Shown here: positions 1 through 8,939 of the stretch, piece after piece
How positions within the stretch are numbered: position 1 is the stretch's first letter
How the letters are laid out: every line of letters starts with the position of its first letter
Source of the DNA: Ferdinandcohnia salidurans
GTDB taxonomy: Bacteria > Bacillota > Bacilli > Bacillales > Bacillaceae_L
Direction: 5' to 3'
Assembly: GCF_042680725.1 (NCBI RefSeq)
Contig: NZ_JBHUEK010000025.1
Location: 124,001 to 188,000 of the forward strand
Length of the DNA stretch: 64,000 bases
Made by a program: the position numbers and the translations under genes
The notes under the pieces: model-generated
The model's input: the letters and a program-made list of their open reading frames with translations, nothing else
What the model was told of the DNA's origin: nothing
Databases searched by the model: none

Positions 1-69
1 TATATTAAGTTTTTCACGGAGTTCCAGTGGTATGTAAGCTGTGCTATCAGTTACAATCGCCGTTTTCAT
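1..69 (-). CDS. degV: DegV family protein, N-terminal fragment
   Basis: Only the first 23 codons are in the window; the gene runs off the left edge. The start MKTAIVTDST is the typical opening of DegV-family fatty-acid-binding proteins, which present acyl chains to fatty acid kinase. An AGGAAGG ribosome binding site lies just upstream of the ATG at 69. In Bacillus subtilis degV follows degU directly, so the position supports the call. Here a protease gene and an inhibitor gene separate the two. The family call rests on a short segment and on synteny. Confidence 0.75.
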   Translation of the reverse strand, partial: MKTAIVTDSTAYIPLELREKLNI

Positions 70-214
70 ATAGTTTACCTTCCTGTCTGAGTTTCTTTAT
101 AATTTCCATTCTAAATGAAATTGACGGGGATGTCACTCGTTTATCTGTATGTAGGACCCGGTGTTTTATGCGAAATCAAATATATCGGCCACCCTGTAAA
201 CCAAACAAGATTCA

Positions 215-751
215 TCATTCAACACGAATTGTTATTTCTTCTTTTAATGTATCCAATCCTTTAGCAGCAGCCCAAAATGATATTCTATATTCACCTTTTT
301 CTAATTTGGGGAGTCCAGCTACAAAGGTTAAAGTCTTGCCTTTTGCAAAAATAACATCCCTAATGACTTGCGCAAAAACATATTCATCCGAATAGCGGTA
401 AATTAAATCTCCAGCTTCATTAAATATTTCATAATCATACTCTTGACTGGATGGAAATTGTAGATTAATATCCTGGTCCCCAGCATTATAAAGTTCATAA
501 ATAATTGAGATTCCATTGTTCGTTTCCTTTTTTGAAATAGAGGTTTCTATATGATTCAATCCAATGATTTTTTTCGTTGAACTAGTAATCTTTCCTAACT
601 TTTTACGATTATTCCTCATATCAGCCTCATCCTCCGTTATTATCGTTTCCCTCTCCTCTTTTATTACTTCATCAGATTTCTCTTGTACAATAAATATGAT
701 AAAACAAATGACTGCGAGCCCGCCAATCAGATAAAGTAGGGTTTTTTTCAT
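215..751 (-). CDS. Membrane-anchored BsuPI-domain proteinase inhibitor-like protein
   Basis: Product of about 178 residues. One hydrophobic segment near residues 4-22 looks like an N-terminal membrane anchor or uncleaved signal; it is followed by a charged linker and a C-terminal beta-rich domain. The segment YELYNAGDQDINLQF, then YDYEIFNEAGDLIYRYSDEY, matches the BsuPI (intracellular proteinase inhibitor) fold pattern. The second ATG (751) is preferred over the one at 757 because AAAGGAG sits 7 bases before it but only 1 base before the first. It lies directly downstream of a giant extracellular subtilase gene on the same strand, so it may restrain that protease at the membrane; that role is inference. 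BsuPI-like domains also occur in proteins not shown to inhibit proteases. Confidence 0.7.
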   Translation of the reverse strand: MKKTLLYLIGGLAVICFIIFIVQEKSDEVIKEERETIITEDEADMRNNRKKLGKITSSTKKIIGLNHIETSISKKETNNGISIIYELYNAGDQDINLQFPSSQEYDYEIFNEAGDLIYRYSDEYVFAQVIRDVIFAKGKTLTFVAGLPKLEKGEYRISFWAAAKGLDTLKEEITIRVE

Positions 752-783
752 ATTCATCTCCTTTTAATGTATATGTGTTCGTA

Positions 784-829
784 AAAAAACCTACCTCTAC
801 TATAAAATTTTTGTAGTAAAGGCAGGTTT
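784..829 (-). terminator. Rho-independent terminator of the subtilase gene
   Basis: Near-perfect inverted repeat (arms 787-802 and 814-829, about 16 bp with two mismatches), followed on the minus strand by a run of T. It begins about 10 bases after the subtilase stop codon, so the downstream inhibitor gene is probably transcribed mostly separately or by read-through. Confidence 0.8.
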
Positions 830-839
830 CGATTAAGAA

Positions 840-3800
840 TTAAAGTGTAACATTTTTATTTCTTCGGTTCAGGATAAACAGTGCAATAACTCCAGCAAGT
901 AGTAAGGCTCCCCCTAATAATAGGTAATTAAATATGGAAGTTGCCGTTGTTGGAAGTTTGTCTCCATTATCATCTTTATCCCCATTATCGTCTGATCCAC
1001 TCGGTTGTTTTCCAGAGTTATCAGGCTTCGGATCCTGTGGTTTTGGATCTTCTGGTTTAGGATCCTGTGGGTCCGGATTTGGTTGTGGATCTGGATCTCC
1101 CGGTCTTGGGTTCTCAGGCTCCACTTTTAGTTTAATATTGTTTACTTCAATTACTTGTACGACTTCAGTTCCATCGCTATTTTTCACATAGACTGTGTAC
1201 TTTCCATTCTTGATAACAGCAAACGACTTCTCTTCTAGGTCAATTTGCATTCCATCGTTTTGGAAATCAGTGACTGTCCTTTCGCCTTCTAACCATTTCA
1301 TTGCAACTACATCACTATCTACATCAACATTAATTATAACTGGACCTTCTGTTGGCTCAGTAGTGGATGGTGTAAGTTCAATTGTAACTGGTTCAGTTGG
1401 TACAATAATATTTTCCACTTTAATGGTTTTTAGTGCTTCTGCACCATCAAGGTTTTTCACATAAACTGTATACGTGTCATTTACAACAACATCAAACGTT
1501 TTTGTTTCTGGATCAATGTCTGCCCCAGCATTCGCAAAGTCTTCAGTTGTCTTTTCACCTTGTAACCATTTCATTGCGACTAGATCACTTTCGCTATCTG
1601 TTGCAACTGTAATCGATACAGGACCTTCTGTTGGTTCTGTTGTTGATGGAGTAAGATTGATTGAAATTGGTTTTACTGGTTCAACAATATTGTCCACAAC
1701 AATTGTTTGCACCGCTTCTACACCTGCAGTATTTTTTGCATATACAGTATACGTTCCATTAGCAGATACCTCAAATGCCAGCGCTTCAAGATTTACTTCA
1801 TTTCCAGCCTCTGCAAAATCAGAAATCTCTTTCTGTCCTTCTAACCATTTGACCGCTTCAAGTTCTTCTTCACTGTCTGTTGTAACAGTTACAGTAATTG
1901 GACCTTCAGTCGGGTCTGTAGTTGATGGTGTTAATTCAATCGAAATCGGTGCTGGTGGCACAACGATATTCCCAACAGTAATAGTTTGTACCGCTTCTAC
2001 ACCTACACTATTCTTCGCATAAACTGTGTACGTACCGTTTTCAATTACGTCAAATTTCATTTCTTCAAGGCTAATATCGATTCCGCCCTCAACAAAATCT
2101 GCGGCAGTTTTTTCACCTTTCAACCATTTAAGAGCAACAAGTTCCTCTTCACTGTCGGTAGCAACAGTTACAGTAACTGGTCCTTCTGTTTCTTCAGTTG
2201 TAGAAGGTGTTAATGAAACCACAATATCTTTTGGCTCTTCAGCTTCTTTTACTGGAAGTTTAACTTCTTGAGTTGCAGAGTTTGCAACGCTATCCTCAAC
2301 AGTTAGAGTTAATGTATTTTCACCAGACTGAAGAACTGTTAATGGAATTTCAAATGTACCATCTTGTGCAATGGTAATTGAACCTCCACCAATCGTGCTT
2401 CCATCTTTATTCACTAGTTCATATGAAACACCTAATTGATTATTTACGTCATATGGAATACCAAACACATTTTCAACAGTTGATTTAAAATCAACGAATT
2501 TGTCAGCAATTGAACCTTTGACGACATATTCAGATCCTTCAATTTCTCCTTCAACTGCATTGAATGAAATTTCCGGTGATGATGTCTTTACAAATAATGG
2601 TCCATCCCAGCCTAGTGGACTGATTGCAAGATTTTCTATATCCCAAGAATTCATATCTACAGTATAAACACCTTCTGGGATCACTTTTTCTTCATCTGTT
2701 TCCCAATCAAAGTAAGTACCGCCGATAGGAAGTTGCCAATTGCCCGCAGGTAGCGACTGGAATGCAAAATATCCTAAATACCCATCTCCAAATGGTCCCC
2801 CTTCTGGATTAGCCGCATCCCATAATTCAATGGACATAAGTGCTTCATCACCTAGAAGACCGAACTGAAGAAGTGTTTCTTCAGTTTCCCCATCACCATT
2901 TGGAGAAATTGCATATTCCGTTAATTGGTAGTATTCCAATCCTGACGGACCTTCGTCAGAAAATGCTGCTGCAAATGGTAATGCTAGTTTTGTTCCTTCA
3001 CTTATGATGTGGATATATCCAAGTAATTCGTTACCTGGAGAATCTTCACCAGCCGGAACAGTTAATGTTATATTAAGTGTTTCTGTGCCGTTAAGTGTAA
3101 ATGATGATTGGTCAACGGTTACCTTAGCATCAGTTAATGCACCTGTCGCGGCTTTTGTTACTTCAACACTTACATCAAAGTTAGTAGATTTACTCACTAA
3201 ATCTCTCACTTCAATTTGCTTTGTGATAGTAGTTTCCGACTCAGGATTAGGAATTACTTTTCCAAAAGTAACTGTTCCTTTTTCATGGTTGACTGTTTTA
3301 CCTTCAAACTGCGTTGTATCCAATGCATATGCTAACGTTTCCGCATTAATAGCTTCTAATGGCTGAACACGTCCAGCACCTTGCGCAAACACGTCATATA
3401 ATCCAGTGTCAAGTTGCTTTGCAGTATTCGATAAAGCTACTTTGATATCGGATGGTTTCCAATCTGGATTCTTTGATAGTAGTAATGCTGCAATTCCCGC
3501 TACATGCGGTGTTGCCATACTTGTACCAGTAAAACGGTCATAGCTTTCCGAATAATCCGCATCTGGATAATCCTTACCATATGCTGGTACAGAAGACATG
3601 ATATTTGTACCTGGTGCCGATACATCTGGCTTAATATCAAAGTTCGGCGTAGATGGACCACGTGAACTTGAATCATTAATATCGTCTCCAGCAATTGTTC
3701 CTTTTACATAGTTGCTGAAAGTTACTTGACCTAACTTATTATCAGTTGCTGCGATCGCGTCTCTGAATTCTTTTCCTTTCGCTGTAGGAATGTCATATGT

Positions 3801-5336
3801 AGGGATGAATTTAAATGAATCCCCAAGTAAGAATCCAGCCGGTCCAGCACCTTCAATATTATTATGAATAATAATGCCTAGTGCTCCAGCAGCTTTTGCA
3901 TTCGCAATCTTATCGACAAATGCGATTTCTCCACGAGAAACGAGTGCTACTTTTCCATTAACATCTAGACCGTTATAATCAGTTGCTGATCCAAGGCCAG
4001 GAACTGCAACTACATCATATGTTCCAGATAAAGTTACTTCTGGATCAGATGCAAATGTCCAGCCCATTAAGCCTACATTGTACTCATCTTCAAAATTACC
4101 AGCTTTCACAGACATTTTAGCCTGGATTGTTTCTGATGGTAAAGTAGAGTTCCCAACAGAAATGGCGAGTGTTGCAGTCGATGGATTTCCGATACTAGAT
4201 CGTCCTGGGCCGCTATTACCAGTAGCAACTACCGCAGTTACTCCTGCAAGAACTGCATTATTAATCGCAATCGAGTCAGGCGCGGTTTCGCTAGTACTTC
4301 CTCCACCTAATGATAGATTAATAATATCCATATTCTCTTCTACAGACTTCTCAATTGCTGCAATAATTCCAGAAGTTGCTCCACTTCCATAGGCTCCTAA
4401 TACACGATACGCATATAGGTCAACCTTTGGTGCAATTCCTTTAATTCCATAAGCATTGGCACCAATCGCAGCAATTGTTCCTGCAACATGTGTACCATGG
4501 TCCGTATAGAAAGTGCGACCAGAAGAGTTAACTTCAGGCATATGAGCTGGTCTATCTTTTGGTGTTGTCTCATACGGATCATTATCAGCACGGTCACGAG
4601 CATAGTCGCTACCATGCAGAACAAAGTTGTATCCACCTTTATAAATACCCTCAAATTCAGGGTGATTATAGTCAATTCCCGTATCTAATACTGCTACCTT
4701 TACATTTTCACCTTCATAACCCATATCCCAGATAGCAGGAATATCTAAATGGGAATTGCTTGTATTCATCGCCGCTGAAACTTTACCATCTACGGGAGAA
4801 ATCTCACCCAATGCGTATCTTTGACTATCTGGCTCTACTCGTACGACGCCTTTAATATTCACAAGCTTTTGAATATCCTTAGCAGATAGAGTTAAAGACA
4901 CACCATTAAATACTTTTTGATATGAATGCCCTTTTACTCCATTAATTTTTGCTTCTTTTAACTTCTTTTCAAAAGATGCTTGTTGCGTTATAACCTTTTT
5001 TTCAATATCCGCTTCTTTTGCTACAGAGAGTGATTTACCTGTTAACTCCAATTTCCCCTTTTCAAGAGCAACTGGATTCTCTGATAGTTGTACTATTACT
5101 GAAACTTTCTTGTCGCCATTTAAATTTACCAAGGATGGGTGAATCGTTGGTTTTTCTGAAACAAGTGCTTCTTGTTCTTCAATTACTTGTTTCATTACAG
5201 CTTTTCGTTCGTCTAAATTTATATTTTTCGTAGAGGTTGATTCTGCGGATACTAATCCTGGAGCAAAAAACGAGAATACTAGAATTAAGATTAGTAAACT
5301 ATTAAATAATTTGTAGAACTTACCACTTTTCGACAA
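840..5336 (-). CDS. Sortase-anchored Vpr-like S8 subtilisin family protease with four C-terminal repeats
   Basis: Secreted serine protease of 1498 residues. Signal peptide at residues 1-31, I9 propeptide-like segment at about 75-170, S8 catalytic domain with Asp218 (AVLDTG), His280 (DHGTHVAG) and Ser606 (GTSMATPH). A protease-associated insert lies at about 400-510 between His and Ser, as in Vpr. Fn3-like domains follow, then four tandem repeats of about 92 residues (about 1033-1400, each with TPSTT, KWL.G and YTVY.KN), a Pro/Asp-rich wall-spanning stretch, LPTTA, a membrane segment and RR. Length is roughly twice that of B. subtilis Vpr because of the added repeats and anchor. TTG start at 5336 with AGGGG 8 bases upstream. 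It lies between degU and degV; DegU controls extracellular proteases in Bacillus, so local regulation is plausible but not shown. Confidence 0.9.
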   Translation of the reverse strand: MSKSGKFYKLFNSLLILILVFSFFAPGLVSAESTSTKNINLDERKAVMKQVIEEQEALVSEKPTIHPSLVNLNGDKKVSVIVQLSENPVALEKGKLELTGKSLSVAKEADIEKKVITQQASFEKKLKEAKINGVKGHSYQKVFNGVSLTLSAKDIQKLVNIKGVVRVEPDSQRYALGEISPVDGKVSAAMNTSNSHLDIPAIWDMGYEGENVKVAVLDTGIDYNHPEFEGIYKGGYNFVLHGSDYARDRADNDPYETTPKDRPAHMPEVNSSGRTFYTDHGTHVAGTIAAIGANAYGIKGIAPKVDLYAYRVLGAYGSGATSGIIAAIEKSVEENMDIINLSLGGGSTSETAPDSIAINNAVLAGVTAVVATGNSGPGRSSIGNPSTATLAISVGNSTLPSETIQAKMSVKAGNFEDEYNVGLMGWTFASDPEVTLSGTYDVVAVPGLGSATDYNGLDVNGKVALVSRGEIAFVDKIANAKAAGALGIIIHNNIEGAGPAGFLLGDSFKFIPTYDIPTAKGKEFRDAIAATDNKLGQVTFSNYVKGTIAGDDINDSSSRGPSTPNFDIKPDVSAPGTNIMSSVPAYGKDYPDADYSESYDRFTGTSMATPHVAGIAALLLSKNPDWKPSDIKVALSNTAKQLDTGLYDVFAQGAGRVQPLEAINAETLAYALDTTQFEGKTVNHEKGTVTFGKVIPNPESETTITKQIEVRDLVSKSTNFDVSVEVTKAATGALTDAKVTVDQSSFTLNGTETLNITLTVPAGEDSPGNELLGYIHIISEGTKLALPFAAAFSDEGPSGLEYYQLTEYAISPNGDGETEETLLQFGLLGDEALMSIELWDAANPEGGPFGDGYLGYFAFQSLPAGNWQLPIGGTYFDWETDEEKVIPEGVYTVDMNSWDIENLAISPLGWDGPLFVKTSSPEISFNAVEGEIEGSEYVVKGSIADKFVDFKSTVENVFGIPYDVNNQLGVSYELVNKDGSTIGGGSITIAQDGTFEIPLTVLQSGENTLTLTVEDSVANSATQEVKLPVKEAEEPKDIVVSLTPSTTEETEGPVTVTVATDSEEELVALKWLKGEKTAADFVEGGIDISLEEMKFDVIENGTYTVYAKNSVGVEAVQTITVGNIVVPPAPISIELTPSTTDPTEGPITVTVTTDSEEELEAVKWLEGQKEISDFAEAGNEVNLEALAFEVSANGTYTVYAKNTAGVEAVQTIVVDNIVEPVKPISINLTPSTTEPTEGPVSITVATDSESDLVAMKWLQGEKTTEDFANAGADIDPETKTFDVVVNDTYTVYVKNLDGAEALKTIKVENIIVPTEPVTIELTPSTTEPTEGPVIINVDVDSDVVAMKWLEGERTVTDFQNDGMQIDLEEKSFAVIKNGKYTVYVKNSDGTEVVQVIEVNNIKLKVEPENPRPGDPDPQPNPDPQDPKPEDPKPQDPKPDNSGKQPSGSDDNGDKDDNGDKLPTTATSIFNYLLLGGALLLAGVIALFILNRRNKNVTL
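1130..2245 (-). repeat. Four tandem 276-bp repeats inside the subtilase gene
   Basis: The DNA encoding the four 92-residue modules is repeated in tandem; the last copy is two codons shorter. The copies are clearly diverged at the nucleotide level but keep the same protein motifs, so this is an older coding duplication, probably of Ig-like stalk domains lifting the protease from the wall. Confidence 0.85.
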
Positions 5337-5771
5337 TACCTATTCCCCTCTTTCATTCTCATATCTCTGTAGACCATTTCCAATTATCTCTATCTTTTGA
5401 TGCCCCTCCCCTTTTTCCTATTTTATGTTCTATTGGAACACCTAAAATGTTACTATAGTCTCACCTATCTATAAATACTTAAAATTCGAAAAAAATCGAC
5501 ATTTCACAATATTTTTGTAGAATTTTGTAAGAAAAAGACATGAAAAGGAAAAACTTTTGGCGAAAAATCTGTGTTTAACCTACAATCAAGATACATTAGT
5601 GCAAAATTATGGCAAGATTAGTATTTTTATAAATTTGTCATAATTTGTCTTTAAAATAGGTCTTTGGGATTATTTTATTAAGAGGATTTTTTTCTGCTGA
5701 AATACTCAAACAAAAAAACCAGAGGATTTGTTTAAGAGAACGGTAGAAGAGCTTGATTACATCCCATTAAA
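5337..5771. other. Non-coding region between the subtilase gene and degU
   Basis: About 430 bases of A+T-rich sequence holding the leader of the subtilase gene. I see no open frame with a ribosome binding site and no convincing sigma-A promoter pair. The spacing would leave ample room for regulator sites upstream of the protease. Confidence 0.5.
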
Positions 5772-5808
5772 CAAAAAAAGCTAAGCCCCATCAAAGAGCT
5801 CAGCTTTC
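5772..5808 (-). terminator. Rho-independent terminator of degSU
   Basis: Stem AAGCTGAGC/GCTTAGCTT (minus-strand reading) followed by seven T, located just downstream of the degU stop. It separates degSU from the protease gene. Confidence 0.85.
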
Positions 5809-5826
5809 TACCTTATTATTATTCTA

Positions 5827-6516
5827 TTATTTAACCTCAACCCAACCATTCTTAATAGCCACTACAACGGCCTGGGTACGGTCGTTTACGTTCATTTTTT
5901 GTAGAATATTACTTACGTGGTTTTTAACCGTTTTTTCACTGATATATAGGTCGTCACCAATACCGCGGTTGCTTCGTCCATCTGTTAATAGCTGGAGAAC
6001 TTCGCATTCTCTTCTCGTTAGTAGATGCAATGGGCGGCGAACCTCAACCGTTGTATGCGAGTGCGCTGAAACAGATTGGCCACTTGCAACAGCAAGACGA
6101 CGGAATTCTTTCACCAAATTATGAGTTACTCTTGGATGCAAGTACGATCCACCCTCTGCTACGACTTTAACCGCTTCGACTAGAGAATCCGCATCCATTT
6201 CCTTTAATAAATAACCAGTTGCTCCAGTTTTAAGGGCATGCGTCACATAGCTTTCATCATCGTGGATAGATAAAATAATGACCTTCGTATCAGGGTAAGT
6301 GTCAATCAATTGTTTCGTTGCTTCAATCCCGTTCAAGTTAGGCATGTTGATATCCATGATGACAACATCAGGCTTATGTTGCTCAATGAGTGCTAATGCC
6401 TGTTCCCCATCGTCACCTTCTGCTACAACTTGAAAGGATGGTTCAAAATCTAGTATTCGTTTTACACCTTCGCGAAATAATTGGTGATCATCAATAATAA
6501 CTATGCTTGTTTTCAT
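5827..6516 (-). CDS. degU: Two-component response regulator DegU
   Basis: NarL/FixJ-type regulator of 229 residues, the same length as B. subtilis DegU and very similar to it in recognised segments such as VIIDDHQLFREGVKRILDFEP. Receiver domain at residues 1-120 with acidic pocket Asp9/Asp10 and phosphoacceptor Asp55 in VVIMDINMPN. C-terminal LuxR-type helix-turn-helix at about 165-225 (LTRRECEVLQLL, SEKTVKNHVSNIL). It receives phosphate from DegS and controls exoenzymes, motility, competence and biofilm genes in Bacillus. The gene follows degS by 191 bases, wider than the usual gap, so a separate degU promoter could lie there. Confidence 0.97.
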   Translation of the reverse strand: MKTSIVIIDDHQLFREGVKRILDFEPSFQVVAEGDDGEQALALIEQHKPDVVIMDINMPNLNGIEATKQLIDTYPDTKVIILSIHDDESYVTHALKTGATGYLLKEMDADSLVEAVKVVAEGGSYLHPRVTHNLVKEFRRLAVASGQSVSAHSHTTVEVRRPLHLLTRRECEVLQLLTDGRSNRGIGDDLYISEKTVKNHVSNILQKMNVNDRTQAVVVAIKNGWVEVK

Positions 6517-6707
6517 AAATAACGCCTCCCCCTTTCATTTTACAATTGAGGCAATTTCGGTCAATACTCCTAAAGCAGTATTAACAGACCATATTAGTAG
6601 GATTATTCTTATATACTCTATATAAATAAGTAGCGTATAGTAGTTAGACCATTTCTTGTAACGTATCATGAATTACCGAAATTTTCTCACGGATTGAAAA
6701 GGGAAAA

Positions 6708-7847
6708 TTAAACTTCTATTGGTACCTGAATCATAACAATTGTACCAGCCCCAACACTTGAATCAATGGTAAGATTTCCATCAAGTAAATCTACTCGTTC
6801 TCTCATCCCGATTAGGCCAAATGAGTCTTTTTTCTTTTCGCGGATATCAAAGCCTTTTCCATTGTCTTTTACGATAACCGTTACATGATGTCTACTTATT
6901 TCAAGCTTCACGACGATTTCACGAGCATCCGCATGTTTTAGTGCATTTTGGACAGCTTCCTGAACCATACGGAATAGAGCAACCTCAAATTTGGAAGGTA
7001 TTCTCTGTTCTGATCCAATAAATGTAAATGAAATCGCAGTGTCTCCATTATATTCTTCGATCGTGGATAGGTACTTTTTGAGGGTCGGAACTAATCCAAG
7101 ATCATCCAATGCCATTGGACGTAAATCATAAATGATTCGGCGTACCTCATACAGCGCCGAGCGAACCATTTTACGCAAATCATGAATCTCCTTAACGCCT
7201 TGCTCCGGACTTTCGCGATAGACCTTATCGATAATTTGTGAGCGCAACATCACGTTCGCTAGCATCTGGGCTGGTCCATCATGAATCTCACGAGAAAGCT
7301 TTCGACGTTCTTCTTCCTGCGCTTCAATAATTTTAAGTCCAAATGCCTGCTTTTGCTGGGCGTCCTCTAAAATTTCCCCGACCATCTTAAAATCACTGTT
7401 TAAATAATTGAGAACAACGGAAATTTGTCCGACTAGATGATCCGCGCGTTCAATCGTATCATTTAGGCCAACTAGACGTCTTTCAAGCTCGTCGCGACGT
7501 TCGCGCAGTTGCTTTTCTTCCTGCCTTACAACAGTCAACTGCATCTGCAGGTCATGAGCCTTTTCATATGCATTGCGAATTTCTTCTTCCGAATACTTTT
7601 TAAAATGGCTACTCACCTCAGAAAGGCGTTTTCTAGCAAACCGTGTATGGACTTCTAACTTATCCACTTCATCAATAATCGTCCCAACACGTTCTTTAAT
7701 GTCCTTTAACTCGTCCGTTAAACTGACAAATTCTTGGCGTGATTGCTCGCCAATTCGAAAAATTTCTTCTTTACTATGATCAACGGTATGCACCATTTTT
7801 TCCAAAATTGAATCCAGAACTTTGATATCAAGTCCTTTGGTGGCCAT
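6708..7847 (-). CDS. degS: Cytoplasmic sensor histidine kinase DegS
   Basis: Sensor kinase of 379 residues without membrane segments. N-terminal coiled-coil sensor domain at about 5-165. HisKA_3 dimerisation segment with phosphoacceptor His189 in SREIHDGPAQML, at the same residue number as in B. subtilis DegS. C-terminal HATPase_c domain with the N box (QEAVQNALKHA) and G1/G2 boxes (DNGKGFD, GLIGMRERV). It phosphorylates DegU. GGAGG lies 7 bases before the ATG. Divergent from yvyE as in Bacillus. Confidence 0.97.
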   Translation of the reverse strand: MATKGLDIKVLDSILEKMVHTVDHSKEEIFRIGEQSRQEFVSLTDELKDIKERVGTIIDEVDKLEVHTRFARKRLSEVSSHFKKYSEEEIRNAYEKAHDLQMQLTVVRQEEKQLRERRDELERRLVGLNDTIERADHLVGQISVVLNYLNSDFKMVGEILEDAQQKQAFGLKIIEAQEEERRKLSREIHDGPAQMLANVMLRSQIIDKVYRESPEQGVKEIHDLRKMVRSALYEVRRIIYDLRPMALDDLGLVPTLKKYLSTIEEYNGDTAISFTFIGSEQRIPSKFEVALFRMVQEAVQNALKHADAREIVVKLEISRHHVTVIVKDNGKGFDIREKKKDSFGLIGMRERVDLLDGNLTIDSSVGAGTIVMIQVPIEV

Positions 7848-7870
7848 CTTCCCACCTCCATATTAATCAA

Positions 7871-7955
7871 ATGCGCCTTGGCGTATTTGCGCCTAGATTT
7901 TTTCGAGTTTGCTCGAAAAGTTACCTCTGAAAATCTGTGGCATCCGCCGGAGGCA
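7871..7955. repeat. Dispersed repeat copy 1 (ends GCGCCTTGGCGTATT and AAAATCTGTGGCATCCGCC)
   Basis: Shares both ends with a second copy at about 54742-54886: one end reads CCTTGGCGTATT.GC..CAGATT and the other AAAATCTGTGGCA.CCGCC followed by an AGG. The interior contains the stem TTTTTCGAG/CTCGAAAA. The interiors of the two copies differ. It lies in the 5' leader of degS on the minus strand. Confidence 0.6.
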
Positions 7956-8054
7956 TTAACTTTATTCAATTAGGAAATACCCGAAGTAATTTAAATACCT
8001 GGTGCATTAATACCAACAATATGAAAAGTTAGGCCTTTGATGAATAAAGTTAAT
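7955..8054. repeat. 14-bp perfect inverted repeat with 72-base spacer
   Basis: ATTAACTTTATTCA at 7955-7968 is exactly complementary to TGAATAAAGTTAAT at 8041-8054. It abuts dispersed repeat copy 1 and would make a long stem-loop in the degS leader. It may belong to the same element. Confidence 0.65.
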
Positions 8055-8132
8055 TATATACCGATTTGTTTTTTACAGCGTTTCATAACAGTTACATTTG
8101 TATTACATTCAGCCTATGCCAAAAACAAACCA

Positions 8133-8161
8133 TTGATGTAAAAATTATGTCGTTTTATAAT
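8133..8161 (+). promoter_or_regulatory. Sigma-A promoter of yvyE-LCP
   Basis: TTGATG (8133-8138), 17-base spacer, perfect TATAAT (8156-8161). Predicted start of transcription near 8168, about 100 bases before the yvyE ATG. Confidence 0.8.
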
Positions 8162-8271
8162 AGAAGAATGGGCAAAAAATTACAGAAAAACTAAATTAGT
8201 GCCGAATTATGTCGCACTACTTTTTTCAAGCCTATTTTTCGCAATGAAGCCCAGATAGGAGGTATTACGTA

Positions 8272-8913
8272 ATGCTTCATTCCTATTATACAGTAAAAGG
8301 GTATGGCGAGCATGAAATAAATATTCAAAAATCACGCTTTATTGCTTATATTGACCGCGCTACAACTGAAGAGGAAGCGCAGGAATTCATTCAAAAAATT
8401 AAAAAGCAAAACTGGAATGCCACACACAACTGTTCCGCATATCTAATTGGGGAAAACGACCAAATTCAAAAAGCAAACGATGACGGCGAACCTAGTGGAA
8501 CTGCAGGTGTGCCAATACTTGAGGTTTTAAAGAAAAAACATCTAAAAGATACAGTTGTTGTCATAACTAGGTATTTTGGAGGAATAAAATTAGGTGCAGG
8601 CGGACTTATCCGTGCATATGGAAAATCAACCTCAGAAGGCCTACAAGCAACTGGAATCGTCGAGCGCAAACTAATGAGAGTTATGCATACAAAAATCGAT
8701 TACACTTGGCTAGGCAAGATCGAAAACGAACTACGCTCATCCATTTACCAAATCAAAGAAATCAAGTATATTGATGCTGTAGAAATCGAAACCTATGTAG
8801 AAGAAAGCCAAACACCACAATTCACCGAATGGATGACAGAGCTTACGAATGGACAAGCGGATATTTCGGCGGGGGTTGCGACATATTTAGAAAAGATATT
8901 AGAAAACAAATAA
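8272..8913 (+). CDS. yvyE: YigZ/IMPACT family protein YvyE
   Basis: Protein of 213 residues. N-terminal IMPACT/UPF0029 domain with KSRFIAYI, THNCSAY, DDGEPSGTAG and TRYFGGIKLGAGGLIRAYGK, a near-diagnostic signature; C-terminal DUF1949 ferredoxin-like domain from about residue 135. The family is linked to translation or protein quality control, but its molecular role in Bacillus is unsettled. AGGAGG lies before the ATG. Order degS-yvyE-LCP gene agrees with B. subtilis. Confidence 0.95.
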   Translation: MLHSYYTVKGYGEHEINIQKSRFIAYIDRATTEEEAQEFIQKIKKQNWNATHNCSAYLIGENDQIQKANDDGEPSGTAGVPILEVLKKKHLKDTVVVITRYFGGIKLGAGGLIRAYGKSTSEGLQATGIVERKLMRVMHTKIDYTWLGKIENELRSSIYQIKEIKYIDAVEIETYVEESQTPQFTEWMTELTNGQADISAGVATYLEKILENK

Positions 8914-8939
8914 GCTTCTAATAAAGAGGAGAAATTAAA

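Larger units (their letters stand above)
7848..8271. other. Divergent degS/yvyE intergenic region
   Basis: Contains a structured dispersed-repeat copy (about 7871-7955), a 14-bp inverted repeat pair (7955-7968 with 8041-8054), and the yvyE promoter. No open frame with a ribosome binding site was seen. Confidence 0.7.

Noticed and set aside
934..1191. Open frame on the plus strand rich in Gly/Ser/Pro opposite the subtilase wall-spanning region
   Set aside because: It is an antisense shadow of the DPQPNPDPQDP repeats and has no ribosome binding site.
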